Shown one piece after another: positions 6,763 through 13,759 of a DNA stretch of 16,066 bases. The DNA is taken from contig DAOWOO010000003.1 of the NCBI GenBank assembly GCA_030642025.1, positions 1 to 16,066 of the forward strand, read 5' to 3'. Source of the DNA: Candidatus Zixiibacteriota bacterium (GTDB taxonomy: Bacteria; Zixibacteria; MSB-5A5; GN15; PGXB01). The first letter of the stretch is position 1. Each line of letters starts with the position of its first letter. The notes beneath the pieces are model-generated. The model saw only the letters and a program-made list of their open reading frames with translations, was not told where the DNA came from and did not search any database. Both the position numbers and the translations under genes were made by a program.

Positions 6763-6867
6763 AAAACCCCTGAAAAGTTAATTTATTGTACCGCCAATGG
6801 TCTCCTAATGATTATTCTATCGGCAAACCATGTTGGATATTTATCGACTTTTTAGATTTTATAAGCT

Positions 6868-7650
6868 TTAGTAGAGTTCAGGACGCCGGTCATGGAAAAT
6901 ATCATTTCCGGGTGTAATCGACTTATTATCTGCGTCGGCTGGGTTGATTTCAACTGAGATATATCCGGTTTCGGTCTCACCGAGTTTGGCCAGGATTTTG
7001 CCGTTGGGGGCGATTATCCTCGAATTGCCTATAAAATGAAGCGGCCTCCCGGTGCGATTTTCATCACCGACCCGGTTGGCTGTGACTGTAAAAACATTAT
7101 TTTCCAGCGCCCTCGTAATCATGGCATCGGGGCAATGGGGCATGACCAGATTCGACGGATGGCAGATAATCTGAGTTCCCATAAGGGAGAGTTTACGTGC
7201 TGCTTCGGGGAATCGCCAGTCAAAGCAGATCATCATGCCAATTTTGACCTTATCAAATTCAAAAGTGAAAAAACCGGTATCGCCGGGACTAAAGATATTT
7301 TTTTCGGTATCAAACAGGTGAGTCTTGCGGTAACGGTGAAACTCCCCGCCCGGCAAAACCGCCAGGGCTGAGTTATATATTTTCTGGCCGTCCTTCTCGG
7401 GAAAACCGTAAATAATTATCGCCTCTTTATCCTTGGCCAGTCTTTTCATCCGTTCAAAGGTAATCCCTTCCCCGGCTCCATCGGCCAGAGAAACAGCTTC
7501 CTCGGTATTTAAAAATTGGTACCCGGTGGCAAAAAACTCTGGCAGGACCAAAATATCGAAAGCGTGGTTAGCAACCGCTTTTGATAGGTCGTTGATATTG
7601 TCTTCCACTTTGCCGAAAACCGGTTTATTCTGATAAATTGCCACTTTCAT
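6868..7650 (-). CDS. Nitrilase-superfamily carbon-nitrogen hydrolase (predicted amidohydrolase)
   Basis: The 260-residue cytoplasmic enzyme belongs to the CN-hydrolase family, which cleaves amide or nitrile C-N bonds through a Glu-Lys-Cys triad. All three are visible: Glu38 (VLPEFFATGY), Lys109 (YRKTHLF) and Cys142 (MICFDWRFPE). The conserved HFIGNSRIIAPNGKILA and the C-terminal RRPELY also fit. The domain is unfused and of normal length. Candidate activities include omega-amidase, N-carbamoylputrescine amidase or beta-ureidopropionase-like reactions; the substrate cannot be decided here. The start is Met at 7650, since GAGGG (7659-7663) lies 8 nt upstream; an in-frame upstream extension to 7707 overlaps the promoter. 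It is divergent from smpB. Confidence 0.93.
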   Translation of the reverse strand: MKVAIYQNKPVFGKVEDNINDLSKAVANHAFDILVLPEFFATGYQFLNTEEAVSLADGAGEGITFERMKRLAKDKEAIIIYGFPEKDGQKIYNSALAVLPGGEFHRYRKTHLFDTEKNIFSPGDTGFFTFEFDKVKIGMMICFDWRFPEAARKLSLMGTQIICHPSNLVMPHCPDAMITRALENNVFTVTANRVGDENRTGRPLHFIGNSRIIAPNGKILAKLGETETGYISVEINPADADNKSITPGNDIFHDRRPELY

Positions 7651-7678
7651 AGACGATACCCTCGCTTTCCAATAATTA

Positions 7679-7707
7679 AAGATACATCTCAAACAAAGTA
7701 ATTGCAA
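7679..7707 (-). promoter_or_regulatory. Candidate promoter of the amidohydrolase gene
   Basis: Read on the minus strand: -35 TTGCAA (7707-7702), a 17-nt spacer, -10 TATCTT (7684-7679), four of six each. The start would be near 7672, about 22 nt before the ATG at 7650 and just upstream of the GAGGG motif. TTGCAA is self-complementary and is also the -35 of the smpB promoter on the other strand. Confidence 0.4.
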
Positions 7708-7730
7708 CGGTTTCGGAATCGGTCTATATT
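7702..7730 (+). promoter_or_regulatory. smpB promoter, probably leaderless
   Basis: -35 TTGCAA (7702-7707), a 17-nt spacer, -10 TATATT (7725-7730). The -10 ends exactly 7 nt before the ATG at 7738, so transcription would start at or beside the start codon. No Shine-Dalgarno is present upstream of the ATG. Confidence 0.5.
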
Positions 7731-7737
7731 ACACGCC

Positions 7738-8214
7738 ATGCCGGAAAAAAAGATTACGGAAAAGAATATAGTTACAAACCGCAAGGCTTTCCGGGACTAT
7801 GAGATAATAGAAAAGCGGGAAGCCGGTATCGAACTTAAAGGGACCGAGGTGAAATCTCTCCGGGCGGGAAAGGTGAACCTGTCGGACAGTTATGCCTCGA
7901 TTGAGGGCGGCGAGGTAATTCTTCATAAGCTACATATTTCCCCTTACGAAATGTCGCCCCGGAAAGACCATGATCCGATACGGCCAAGGCGGCTTTTACT
8001 GCATAAAAAAGAGATTAAAAGACTGTTCGGGGCTACCGCAGAAAAGGGATTTACCCTGATTCCTCTTCGGCTTTATTTTAAGGGACCCCGGGTAAAGGTC
8101 GAACTGGGCACGGCCAGAGGGCGTAGAAAGTATGACAAACGGGAAAAAATCGCCAAACGGGAGGCCGACCGCGCCATTGAACGGGCCCACCGGCAAGACA
8201 TGAAAAAGAAATGA
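7738..8214 (+). CDS. smpB: SsrA-binding protein SmpB (trans-translation)
   Basis: SmpB binds tmRNA and carries it into stalled ribosomes, so that truncated nascent chains are tagged for proteolysis. The 158-residue protein has family landmarks in order: NRKAFRDY (14-21), GIELKGTEVKSLRAGKVNLSDSY (30-52, the tmRNA-binding beta-barrel signature), LHISPYE, KGPRVKVELG, and a basic tail with KYDKREKIAKREADRAIER (131-149). Start at the ATG at 7738; an upstream TTG at 7702 would begin inside the -35 element and add residues absent from the family. No Shine-Dalgarno is seen, and a promoter -10 lies 7 nt before the start. Its stop overlaps the next start by 4 nt (ATGA). The tmRNA gene itself is not in the window. 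Confidence 0.97.
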   Translation: MPEKKITEKNIVTNRKAFRDYEIIEKREAGIELKGTEVKSLRAGKVNLSDSYASIEGGEVILHKLHISPYEMSPRKDHDPIRPRRLLLHKKEIKRLFGATAEKGFTLIPLRLYFKGPRVKVELGTARGRRKYDKREKIAKREADRAIERAHRQDMKKK

Positions 8215-9686
8215 AAACAATAACGCTCATATTCACCGCCGCAATAATACTCCTTTTCCCAATAAACCTGTTCCCGACTGATGTCACCGTACAACTGGCC
8301 GGGGGAATTGAAAAAATCGATTACGACCGTATCGATGGTATCGATGCCTTTTCACTATCGCAATTGGCCGCCCTTCTGGGTGAACGAATCTCATGGGAGA
8401 CAGTCGGGATTTCGGCGGTTATGCAGACCGATAGGCACCGGATACGCTTTTTTGTCAATTCACCATATATCTCAATTGATGATACGGTCAAAAACCTTAC
8501 TTTTCCGACCGCCCTTATCAAAGGGAATCTCTTTGTCCCGGCAGAGACTTTTACACCTCTTTTCGATCAGATTCGGCAGGAGCGGATAACCTGGGACAAA
8601 GAGCGCCGGATAATCAGAATTGACTCGGAGTACTTCACGATCACCGACCTGGCCCTGTCAACCAAGGCCAACGGGCTTTTGATCGAGCTATTTATATCGG
8701 AGCCGAAAGAGTACGAGATTTATGAATCGGAAGGCAACTGGCTGAATATCACCATCCCCGATGCCACCGTAAACCGGCGCCAGATATTGGCCCGAAAAAA
8801 CAAAAAAATTATCCGCGATCTCAATGTCTTCCAGTTCGAGGCATCGGCCCAGATATCACTTCGGCTGCGCCGCCCGATCGAAAAATACTCCAGCCGCTTC
8901 ACACCCAACCCGGGGAGGATACAGATATCACTTCTGGACACGACCGTTACAATCTCCCCGCAAAACGGCGTCGGGAAAATCGGCCCGGATAATAAAATAG
9001 ACCGGATTGTTATCGATGCCGGGCATGGCGGGAAAGACTATGGGGCTATCGGTCTCAAAAAGACCAAAGAGAAAAAAATTGTTCTTGATATCTCCAAGAG
9101 ACTGGCCAAACTGATTCGTAAGGAAAAACTCCTTGAGGTGGTCATGACCAGGGACAAGGATAAATACATTTCTCTGGAGGAACGCACCCGGATTGCCAAT
9201 GAGTCCAAAGGTGATGTTTACGTATCTATTCATGCCAACGCCTCGCTCAAACGCAATATCCGGGGTTTCCAGGTATTCTTCCTGGCCGCGGCTAAAAACG
9301 ATGACGCCCGCGCCGCCGCCCAGCTTGAAAATGCGCCGTTTCTGGCGGAGATTAATTCTCCCGATGATTTCAACAGCGATAATTTAAGTCTTATCCTTAG
9401 CGATATGATCCAGAATGAATTCCAGGAGGAATCGGCTGACCTGGCCTCGATGGTAGACCGGGAATTCCGTAAAAAACTCTCCAAAAACACAAAGGCACGG
9501 GCCATTGACCAGGCCGCCTTTGTTGTTCTGAACGGGGTTTATATGCCATCAATTCTGGTGGAAGCGGCATTTTTAACTAACAAAGACGATGAGAAATTAT
9601 TAAATAGCAAAAAATATCGCCAGAAGGTGGCCGAGGCGATATACGCCGGGCTGAAACGATTCAAGGCGAAATATGAGAGTAAATAA
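8211..9686 (+). CDS. Exported N-acetylmuramoyl-L-alanine amidase (Amidase_3)
   Basis: This zinc enzyme cleaves the amide bond between N-acetylmuramic acid and L-alanine in peptidoglycan, acting in the periplasm for cell separation or remodelling. Order of parts: signal peptide (1-23); a copper-amine-oxidase-N-like beta domain (about 43-135, with FSLSQLAALLG and LFVPAETFTPLF); an AMIN-like beta domain (about 143-243), which in AmiC-type enzymes directs septal or wall binding; and the catalytic Amidase_3 domain (about 265-487). Zn ligands fit His272 (DAGHGGKD), Glu287 and His341 (SIHANAS); the catalytic Glu is Glu451 (LVEAAFLTN). An insertion between SIHANAS and the final motif carries charged helices, as in autoinhibited AmiB/AmiC enzymes, suggesting activation by a partner. 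The start overlaps smpB (ATGA), and the stop overlaps murI by one base (TAATG). Confidence 0.94.
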   Translation: MKTITLIFTAAIILLFPINLFPTDVTVQLAGGIEKIDYDRIDGIDAFSLSQLAALLGERISWETVGISAVMQTDRHRIRFFVNSPYISIDDTVKNLTFPTALIKGNLFVPAETFTPLFDQIRQERITWDKERRIIRIDSEYFTITDLALSTKANGLLIELFISEPKEYEIYESEGNWLNITIPDATVNRRQILARKNKKIIRDLNVFQFEASAQISLRLRRPIEKYSSRFTPNPGRIQISLLDTTVTISPQNGVGKIGPDNKIDRIVIDAGHGGKDYGAIGLKKTKEKKIVLDISKRLAKLIRKEKLLEVVMTRDKDKYISLEERTRIANESKGDVYVSIHANASLKRNIRGFQVFFLAAAKNDDARAAAQLENAPFLAEINSPDDFNSDNLSLILSDMIQNEFQEESADLASMVDREFRKKLSKNTKARAIDQAAFVVLNGVYMPSILVEAAFLTNKDDEKLLNSKKYRQKVAEAIYAGLKRFKAKYESK

Positions 9687-10507
9687 TGTCAGCAGATGAT
9701 CGGCAAAACCGGCCAATCGGGATTTTTGCCTCGGGTGTCGGGGGAATGACCGTCGCCGCCGAAGTGATGAAACTCCTGCCCGGCGAGCATATCGTCTATT
9801 TTGGCGATGTCGGACGTTACCCTTACGGCGGACGATCCAAAGAGACAATAATCGGTTTTGCCCGTCAGGACATAAAGTTTCTTCTGGAGCACGGGGTAAA
9901 ATTTATAATCGCCGCCTGCAACAGCGCCTCGGCGGTGGCGCTGGAAACGGTTCAGAAGGAATTCAATATCGATATTCTCGGCGTGATTGAGCCGGGAGCC
10001 AAAGCGGCGGTAAATCAGACCGGCAACGACCGGGTGGGAATAATCGGCACGGTGGCGACAATAAACTCCGACAGCTATGCCAGGGCTATCCGGGACAATA
10101 ATGCCGAGATCAAGGTTTTCTCGCTGGCCTGTCCCCTGTTTGTACCTCTGGCCGAGGAAGGGTACATTGACAAAAAGGCTACCCGCCTGATAGCGGAGGA
10201 TTATTTAAAGACCCTGATTGATGTTGATATAGATACGCTGGTGTTGGGGTGCACCCATTACCCGCTTCTTAAACAGGTAATCGGCGAAGTAATGGGTAAT
10301 AAAGTCACCCTGATAGATTCGGCCGAGGAAACCGCTCGTGAGGTAGCATCGGTACTGTCATTAAAAAACCTTCTGCGCCCTTCAATTGACGATGTCACGC
10401 ACAAGTTCTACGTATCCGATGTACCCGATCGTTTTTCACAGGTGGTGCGGCAGTTTATCGGAAGGAATATTAACAATATCACCCGGGTAGATATAACCAG
10501 GTATTGA
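9686..10507 (+). CDS. murI: Glutamate racemase MurI, with Asp-to-Ala in the active-site motif
   Basis: MurI interconverts L- and D-glutamate without cofactor, supplying D-Glu for peptidoglycan. The 273-residue protein shows the two catalytic Cys: Cys78 in AACNSASA and Cys189 in LGCTHYPLL, with His191 beside the second. ACPLFVPLAEEGY, FGDVGRYPYGGRS and the final DIDTLVLGCTHYP block fit the family. The usual N-terminal motif is G-[IV]-F-D-S-G-[VI]-G-G. Here it reads GIFASGVGG, with Ala15 (codon GCC) in place of the conserved Asp that assists proton transfer. The usual DTAR is DVGR here. The protein may be slower, differently tuned, or a lineage variant. It starts one base inside the amidase stop codon (TAATG) and ends 1 nt before rmuC. 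Pairing with an amidase gene supports a wall role. Confidence 0.92.
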   Translation: MSADDRQNRPIGIFASGVGGMTVAAEVMKLLPGEHIVYFGDVGRYPYGGRSKETIIGFARQDIKFLLEHGVKFIIAACNSASAVALETVQKEFNIDILGVIEPGAKAAVNQTGNDRVGIIGTVATINSDSYARAIRDNNAEIKVFSLACPLFVPLAEEGYIDKKATRLIAEDYLKTLIDVDIDTLVLGCTHYPLLKQVIGEVMGNKVTLIDSAEETAREVASVLSLKNLLRPSIDDVTHKFYVSDVPDRFSQVVRQFIGRNINNITRVDITRY

Positions 10508-10508
10508 T

Positions 10509-11639
10509 ATGGATTTAATCATTTCAGCATTGATATTCGGGGCGATTGCGGCGGCAACGTTTTTTCTTGGTTTGAAATTCTTTGCCCGACGGGTGGAAGA
10601 CAATGTCCTGAAAAAGATCAGAGAATCGTTTGGTGACGCCTCTATGGAGGCGCTGGAGAAAAACTCGGATCAGTTTCTCAAGTTGGCTAATGAAAAAATG
10701 ATACAACAGACCAAAAGTCAGGCGGCCGAACTGGCCGGCAAAAAGGAACTGATCGATAGTACTCTGACCCAGATCAGGCAGGAAATGGACAATGTTAAAA
10801 ATCTTATCAATACCTTTGAAAAAGACCGTGAAAAGAAATTCGGAGAGTTGACTTCAGGGCTAAAGTATCACGCTGAGCAAACCTCAAGGCTTCAGGAAAT
10901 CACATCCGGCTTGAACAAGGTTCTATCCGATACTCGTCAACGCGGTCAATGGGGTGAGCGGATCGCCGAGGATATTTTAAATCTCTTGGGAATGGTCGAA
11001 AATATCAATTACCACCGCCAGAAAGGAATGGACGGCGGCCGAAACCGTCCCGATTTTACTTTTCTGCTACCCGATGACAGAGTGGTGAATATGGATGTCA
11101 AATTCCCCCTCGATAATTTCGTAAAATATGTTCAGGCAGATGATGACCCCAATCGGGAATCATATAAAAAAATGTTCATAAGGGACGCCCGCGCCAGTAT
11201 CAAGACAGTCACGGCCCGCGAGTATATTGACCCCGACAGTAATACTCTTGATTTTGTAATTGTATTTATCCCCCATGAACAGGGGTACGCTTTTCTAATG
11301 CAGCATGATCCGACTTTTCTTGATGATGCCTTGAAACAAAAGGTTATTGTCTGCTCACCGTGGACGCTTTATGCCTTTCTGGCGGTTATAAGGCAATCGA
11401 TAGACAATTTCAGGATGGAAAGGTCCGCCCGTGACGTCATGACCCTGATGAGCAGCTTTTACAAGCAATGGGAGAATTTTCTCGGAGCGATGGAAAAAGT
11501 GGGAAAAAAAATAGATGATTTACAAACCGAGTATGGGCGCCTGATCACCACCAGGCGTAATCAACTGGAAAAACCGCTGGAGAAAATAGAACAGTTACAT
11601 AGTGCCTTGCCTGATAGCACTAAAGAGGCCGGGGAATAA
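10509..11639 (+). CDS. rmuC: RmuC-family DNA recombination protein
   Basis: RmuC-family proteins limit recombination and inversion at short inverted repeats; the core is thought to be a restriction-endonuclease-like nuclease fold, but the biochemistry is less settled than the phenotype. The 376-residue protein has an N-terminal membrane helix (3-23), a long charged coiled coil (about 30-145), then the RmuC domain with RGQWGE (145-150), NRPDFTFLLP (179-188) and the possible nuclease motif MDVKFPLDNF (195-204). A second coiled coil closes it (about 310-365). It would be anchored to the inner membrane facing the cytoplasm. The start lies 1 nt after the murI stop, with AGG about 8 nt upstream, so it is probably coupled to murI. 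Confidence 0.95.
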   Translation: MDLIISALIFGAIAAATFFLGLKFFARRVEDNVLKKIRESFGDASMEALEKNSDQFLKLANEKMIQQTKSQAAELAGKKELIDSTLTQIRQEMDNVKNLINTFEKDREKKFGELTSGLKYHAEQTSRLQEITSGLNKVLSDTRQRGQWGERIAEDILNLLGMVENINYHRQKGMDGGRNRPDFTFLLPDDRVVNMDVKFPLDNFVKYVQADDDPNRESYKKMFIRDARASIKTVTAREYIDPDSNTLDFVIVFIPHEQGYAFLMQHDPTFLDDALKQKVIVCSPWTLYAFLAVIRQSIDNFRMERSARDVMTLMSSFYKQWENFLGAMEKVGKKIDDLQTEYGRLITTRRNQLEKPLEKIEQLHSALPDSTKEAGE

Positions 11640-11659
11640 ATCGGCAGATAATTATGACC

Positions 11660-11671
11660 TTAATATATTAA
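11660..11671. repeat. AT-only 12-bp palindrome before the M24 peptidase gene
   Basis: TTAATATATTAA is a perfect palindrome in the 46-nt gap between rmuC and the peptidase gene. It contains a TATATT (11664-11669) that, 17 nt after TCGGCA (11641-11646, four of six to TTGACA), could be an internal promoter with a leader of about 10 nt. It could equally be a chance product of local AT-richness. Confidence 0.3.
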
Positions 11672-11685
11672 AATAGAACCATATT

Positions 11686-12855
11686 ATGGACCTAGTAAAA
11701 CAAAAAATCGATCAGGCGGTCGATATCCTTGAAGAGCTTGATCTTGATCTGTGGCTGATATTCTGCCGCGAGTCGGACATGATGTCCGACCCGGCCATGA
11801 AACTGGTGGTCGGACACAAGGTGGTCTGGCAATCGGTTTTTGCCATTCCGAGGAACGGCGAGACGACGGCGTTGATCGGCAATTTCGATGCCGCCGACCT
11901 GGAGCGTTCCAAACGATACCACCGCGTTATTCCGTATGTCGAGGACTGCGGCAAAGAAATCCGGAAACTTATCGAGGAATTTGATCCGAGATCCATCGCC
12001 CTCAATTATTCAACCGATGATCCCGCCGCCGACGGTCTCTCGCATGGCATGTATCAGCTTCTTTCCCAATATCTTGTGGGAACACCGTACCCCGGCAGGT
12101 TTGTTTCATCTGAGGAGTTGATCTCGTTGGTGCGCGGCAGGAAGCTCCGCGATGAGGTTTACCGCATTTCCGCCGCGGCTATAATGGCCGCCGACTGCTG
12201 GAGCAGGTCTCTCGACGACATCAAAATCGGCATGACAGAAATAGAAATTGCCGAGGAGATAAACATCAATTTATTCAGGACGGGCTCGACCAATTCATTC
12301 GAGACCATAGTAAACGCCGGCGCCAAAACCGCCCCCGGACACGGCCAACCCACCGGGGCCAGACTCGAACCGGGCGATCTCCTGCATATCGATTTCGGGG
12401 CCCGGCTTAACGATTACTGCTCCGATATCCAGCGGCTGGCATATTTCAAACGTGACAATGAATCAGGTGCGCCGAAAGAGCTTATCAAGGCCTTTAATAC
12501 CGTACGCGATATAATCGAGGAGGTCTCTGAGCTGTACTTACCGGGGAAAAAAGGATATGAAATCGATGCTGTCGCCAGAAAAAGACTCACCGAAGCCGGG
12601 TATCCCGAATACGAACACGCCCTGGGGCATCAGATCGGGCGGTCGGTTCATGACGGAGCGTCCATAGTTGGCCCGAAATGGGAACGATACGGAAAGACAA
12701 CCTCAATCCCCCTGGAAGAAAGGAATGTGTTCACGGTTGAATTCGGAATCGAACTTGACGGAATCGGCTATGTCGGTCTTGAAGAAGACCTGGTGATAAC
12801 TGAAAAAGGCGGGCAATTCCTCTGCCCTCCTCAGACGGAGTTGATTGTACTATGA
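11686..12855 (+). CDS. M24-family metallopeptidase (Xaa-Pro aminopeptidase-like)
   Basis: The protein (389 aa) has the two-part layout of prolidase and aminopeptidase P: a creatinase-like N-domain (about 1-150) and a pita-bread catalytic domain (about 155-389). All five dinuclear metal ligands appear to be present: Asp236 (LHIDFG), Asp247 (YCSDIQR), His315 (GHQIGRSVHDG), Glu352 (FTVEFG) and Glu367 (LEEDLVIT). His219 in PGHGQPT and His322 match second-shell catalytic positions. It should cleave an N-terminal residue before proline, or X-Pro dipeptides, in the cytoplasm; there is no signal peptide. The second-ligand motif is SDIQR rather than the common S-D-x-T-R, a mild variant. No Shine-Dalgarno precedes the ATG. 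Its stop overlaps the next start by 4 nt. Confidence 0.92.
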   Translation: MDLVKQKIDQAVDILEELDLDLWLIFCRESDMMSDPAMKLVVGHKVVWQSVFAIPRNGETTALIGNFDAADLERSKRYHRVIPYVEDCGKEIRKLIEEFDPRSIALNYSTDDPAADGLSHGMYQLLSQYLVGTPYPGRFVSSEELISLVRGRKLRDEVYRISAAAIMAADCWSRSLDDIKIGMTEIEIAEEININLFRTGSTNSFETIVNAGAKTAPGHGQPTGARLEPGDLLHIDFGARLNDYCSDIQRLAYFKRDNESGAPKELIKAFNTVRDIIEEVSELYLPGKKGYEIDAVARKRLTEAGYPEYEHALGHQIGRSVHDGASIVGPKWERYGKTTSIPLEERNVFTVEFGIELDGIGYVGLEEDLVITEKGGQFLCPPQTELIVL

Positions 12856-13700
12856 AAAGAACCAAGGTCTTATTAACCATACTTATATTATCTTTGTCGG
12901 CGCTGTTTTTGATACAATGCGGGCCTCCGCCGGGCGACGGTGAACTCCCGCGTAAAAGATGCGCCCCATCCAACCTGATTGTAAAGCCGGGCGACGGTTC
13001 TCTGTTTTTGAAATGGGATACCGGATGTACCGATGACATATTATTGACCGGCTATAATGTTTATATCGAGACAAGGCCATTAAATGAAAAATACCGGTAT
13101 CGGGACTTGCCATCCAGAATCAAGCCGTTTAATTCGGGTCCGTATCCGGGCGATACCGACCCGGAAAACAGATATGAAACTTTCCTGATTGGCAATCTTG
13201 AAAACGGGGTTGAGTATTTTGTCACGGTTCGGGCCGCATACAGTAATCGAAAACAATCAATGGCCTCCAATGAAGTGGCCGCAATCTGCCGCCCGGAGGG
13301 TGAATTTGAGTTGGCTTTTCGATATACAGATGAGAACGACGGTTTTTCCTTTGCCGAGAGCAGTTCGGTGAGAGCCGATGGCGACAGGAACGATCTTTAT
13401 TTCTACCACAAGGACGGTATGGATTATCTCGCCTCGCCCAAACGTCTGAACGGTTACCTACGCAATTCCGAATTCTATTCTCTCGGTAGAACCGATGATA
13501 TCTACCAATACCCCGAACTGGAATTTGATATTCCACCGTCGGACCGTATTCCGGTTATGGTCGGTGAAAGCTACCTGATTAAAACCTCCGATGGCAATTA
13601 TACTAAAATTCGTATTGAGGATGCCGTCGGTGAGCGCAAGGAACGAAAGCTTAAAATCCGTTATATATACCAGACACTGAAAAACCGGATGCGTTTTTAG
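12852..13700 (+). CDS. Lipoprotein with a fibronectin type III domain
   Basis: The N-terminus has a lysine/arginine n-region, a hydrophobic core and lipobox LIQC (Cys23), so the 282-residue product is probably a lipid-anchored envelope protein. Residues about 37-145 match a fibronectin type III domain: APSNLIVKPGDGSLFLKWD, TGYNVYI, the late NGVEYFVTVRAAY strand and a closing SNEVAA. Residues 150-282 form a second, probably beta-rich region that I do not recognise (EFELAFRYTDENDGFSF, RNDLYFYHKDGMDYL, KLKIRYIYQTL). A role in binding partners or sugars is possible but not shown. The start overlaps the M24 gene by 4 nt (ATGA), so the two are co-translated even though one product is cytoplasmic and the other exported. 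Confidence 0.85.
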   Translation: MKRTKVLLTILILSLSALFLIQCGPPPGDGELPRKRCAPSNLIVKPGDGSLFLKWDTGCTDDILLTGYNVYIETRPLNEKYRYRDLPSRIKPFNSGPYPGDTDPENRYETFLIGNLENGVEYFVTVRAAYSNRKQSMASNEVAAICRPEGEFELAFRYTDENDGFSFAESSSVRADGDRNDLYFYHKDGMDYLASPKRLNGYLRNSEFYSLGRTDDIYQYPELEFDIPPSDRIPVMVGESYLIKTSDGNYTKIRIEDAVGERKERKLKIRYIYQTLKNRMRF

Positions 13701-13759
13701 GACATATCTGCGCCCGGAACCGCAATGCAGAGGAAGTTTCCTTTCGGCAGGGATATTTA

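Noticed and set aside
6793..6836. Imperfect inverted repeat CCAATGGT / ACCATGTTGG between the amidohydrolase and receiver-domain genes
   Set aside because: It has an unpaired insertion, a long 25-nt loop, no T-run and no link to a clear promoter, so it is likely chance.
9060..9110. A-rich run in the amidase gene that might suggest slippage
   Set aside because: The frame is intact on both sides, the codons fit the Amidase_3 domain, and no alternative frame continues usefully.
12852..12855. The 4-nt and 1-nt overlaps (3166, 8211, 9686, 12852) as possible programmed frameshifts
   Set aside because: Each joins two complete proteins with independent starts; simple stop-start coupling (ATGA or TAATG) explains them, and no slippery heptamer was noticed.
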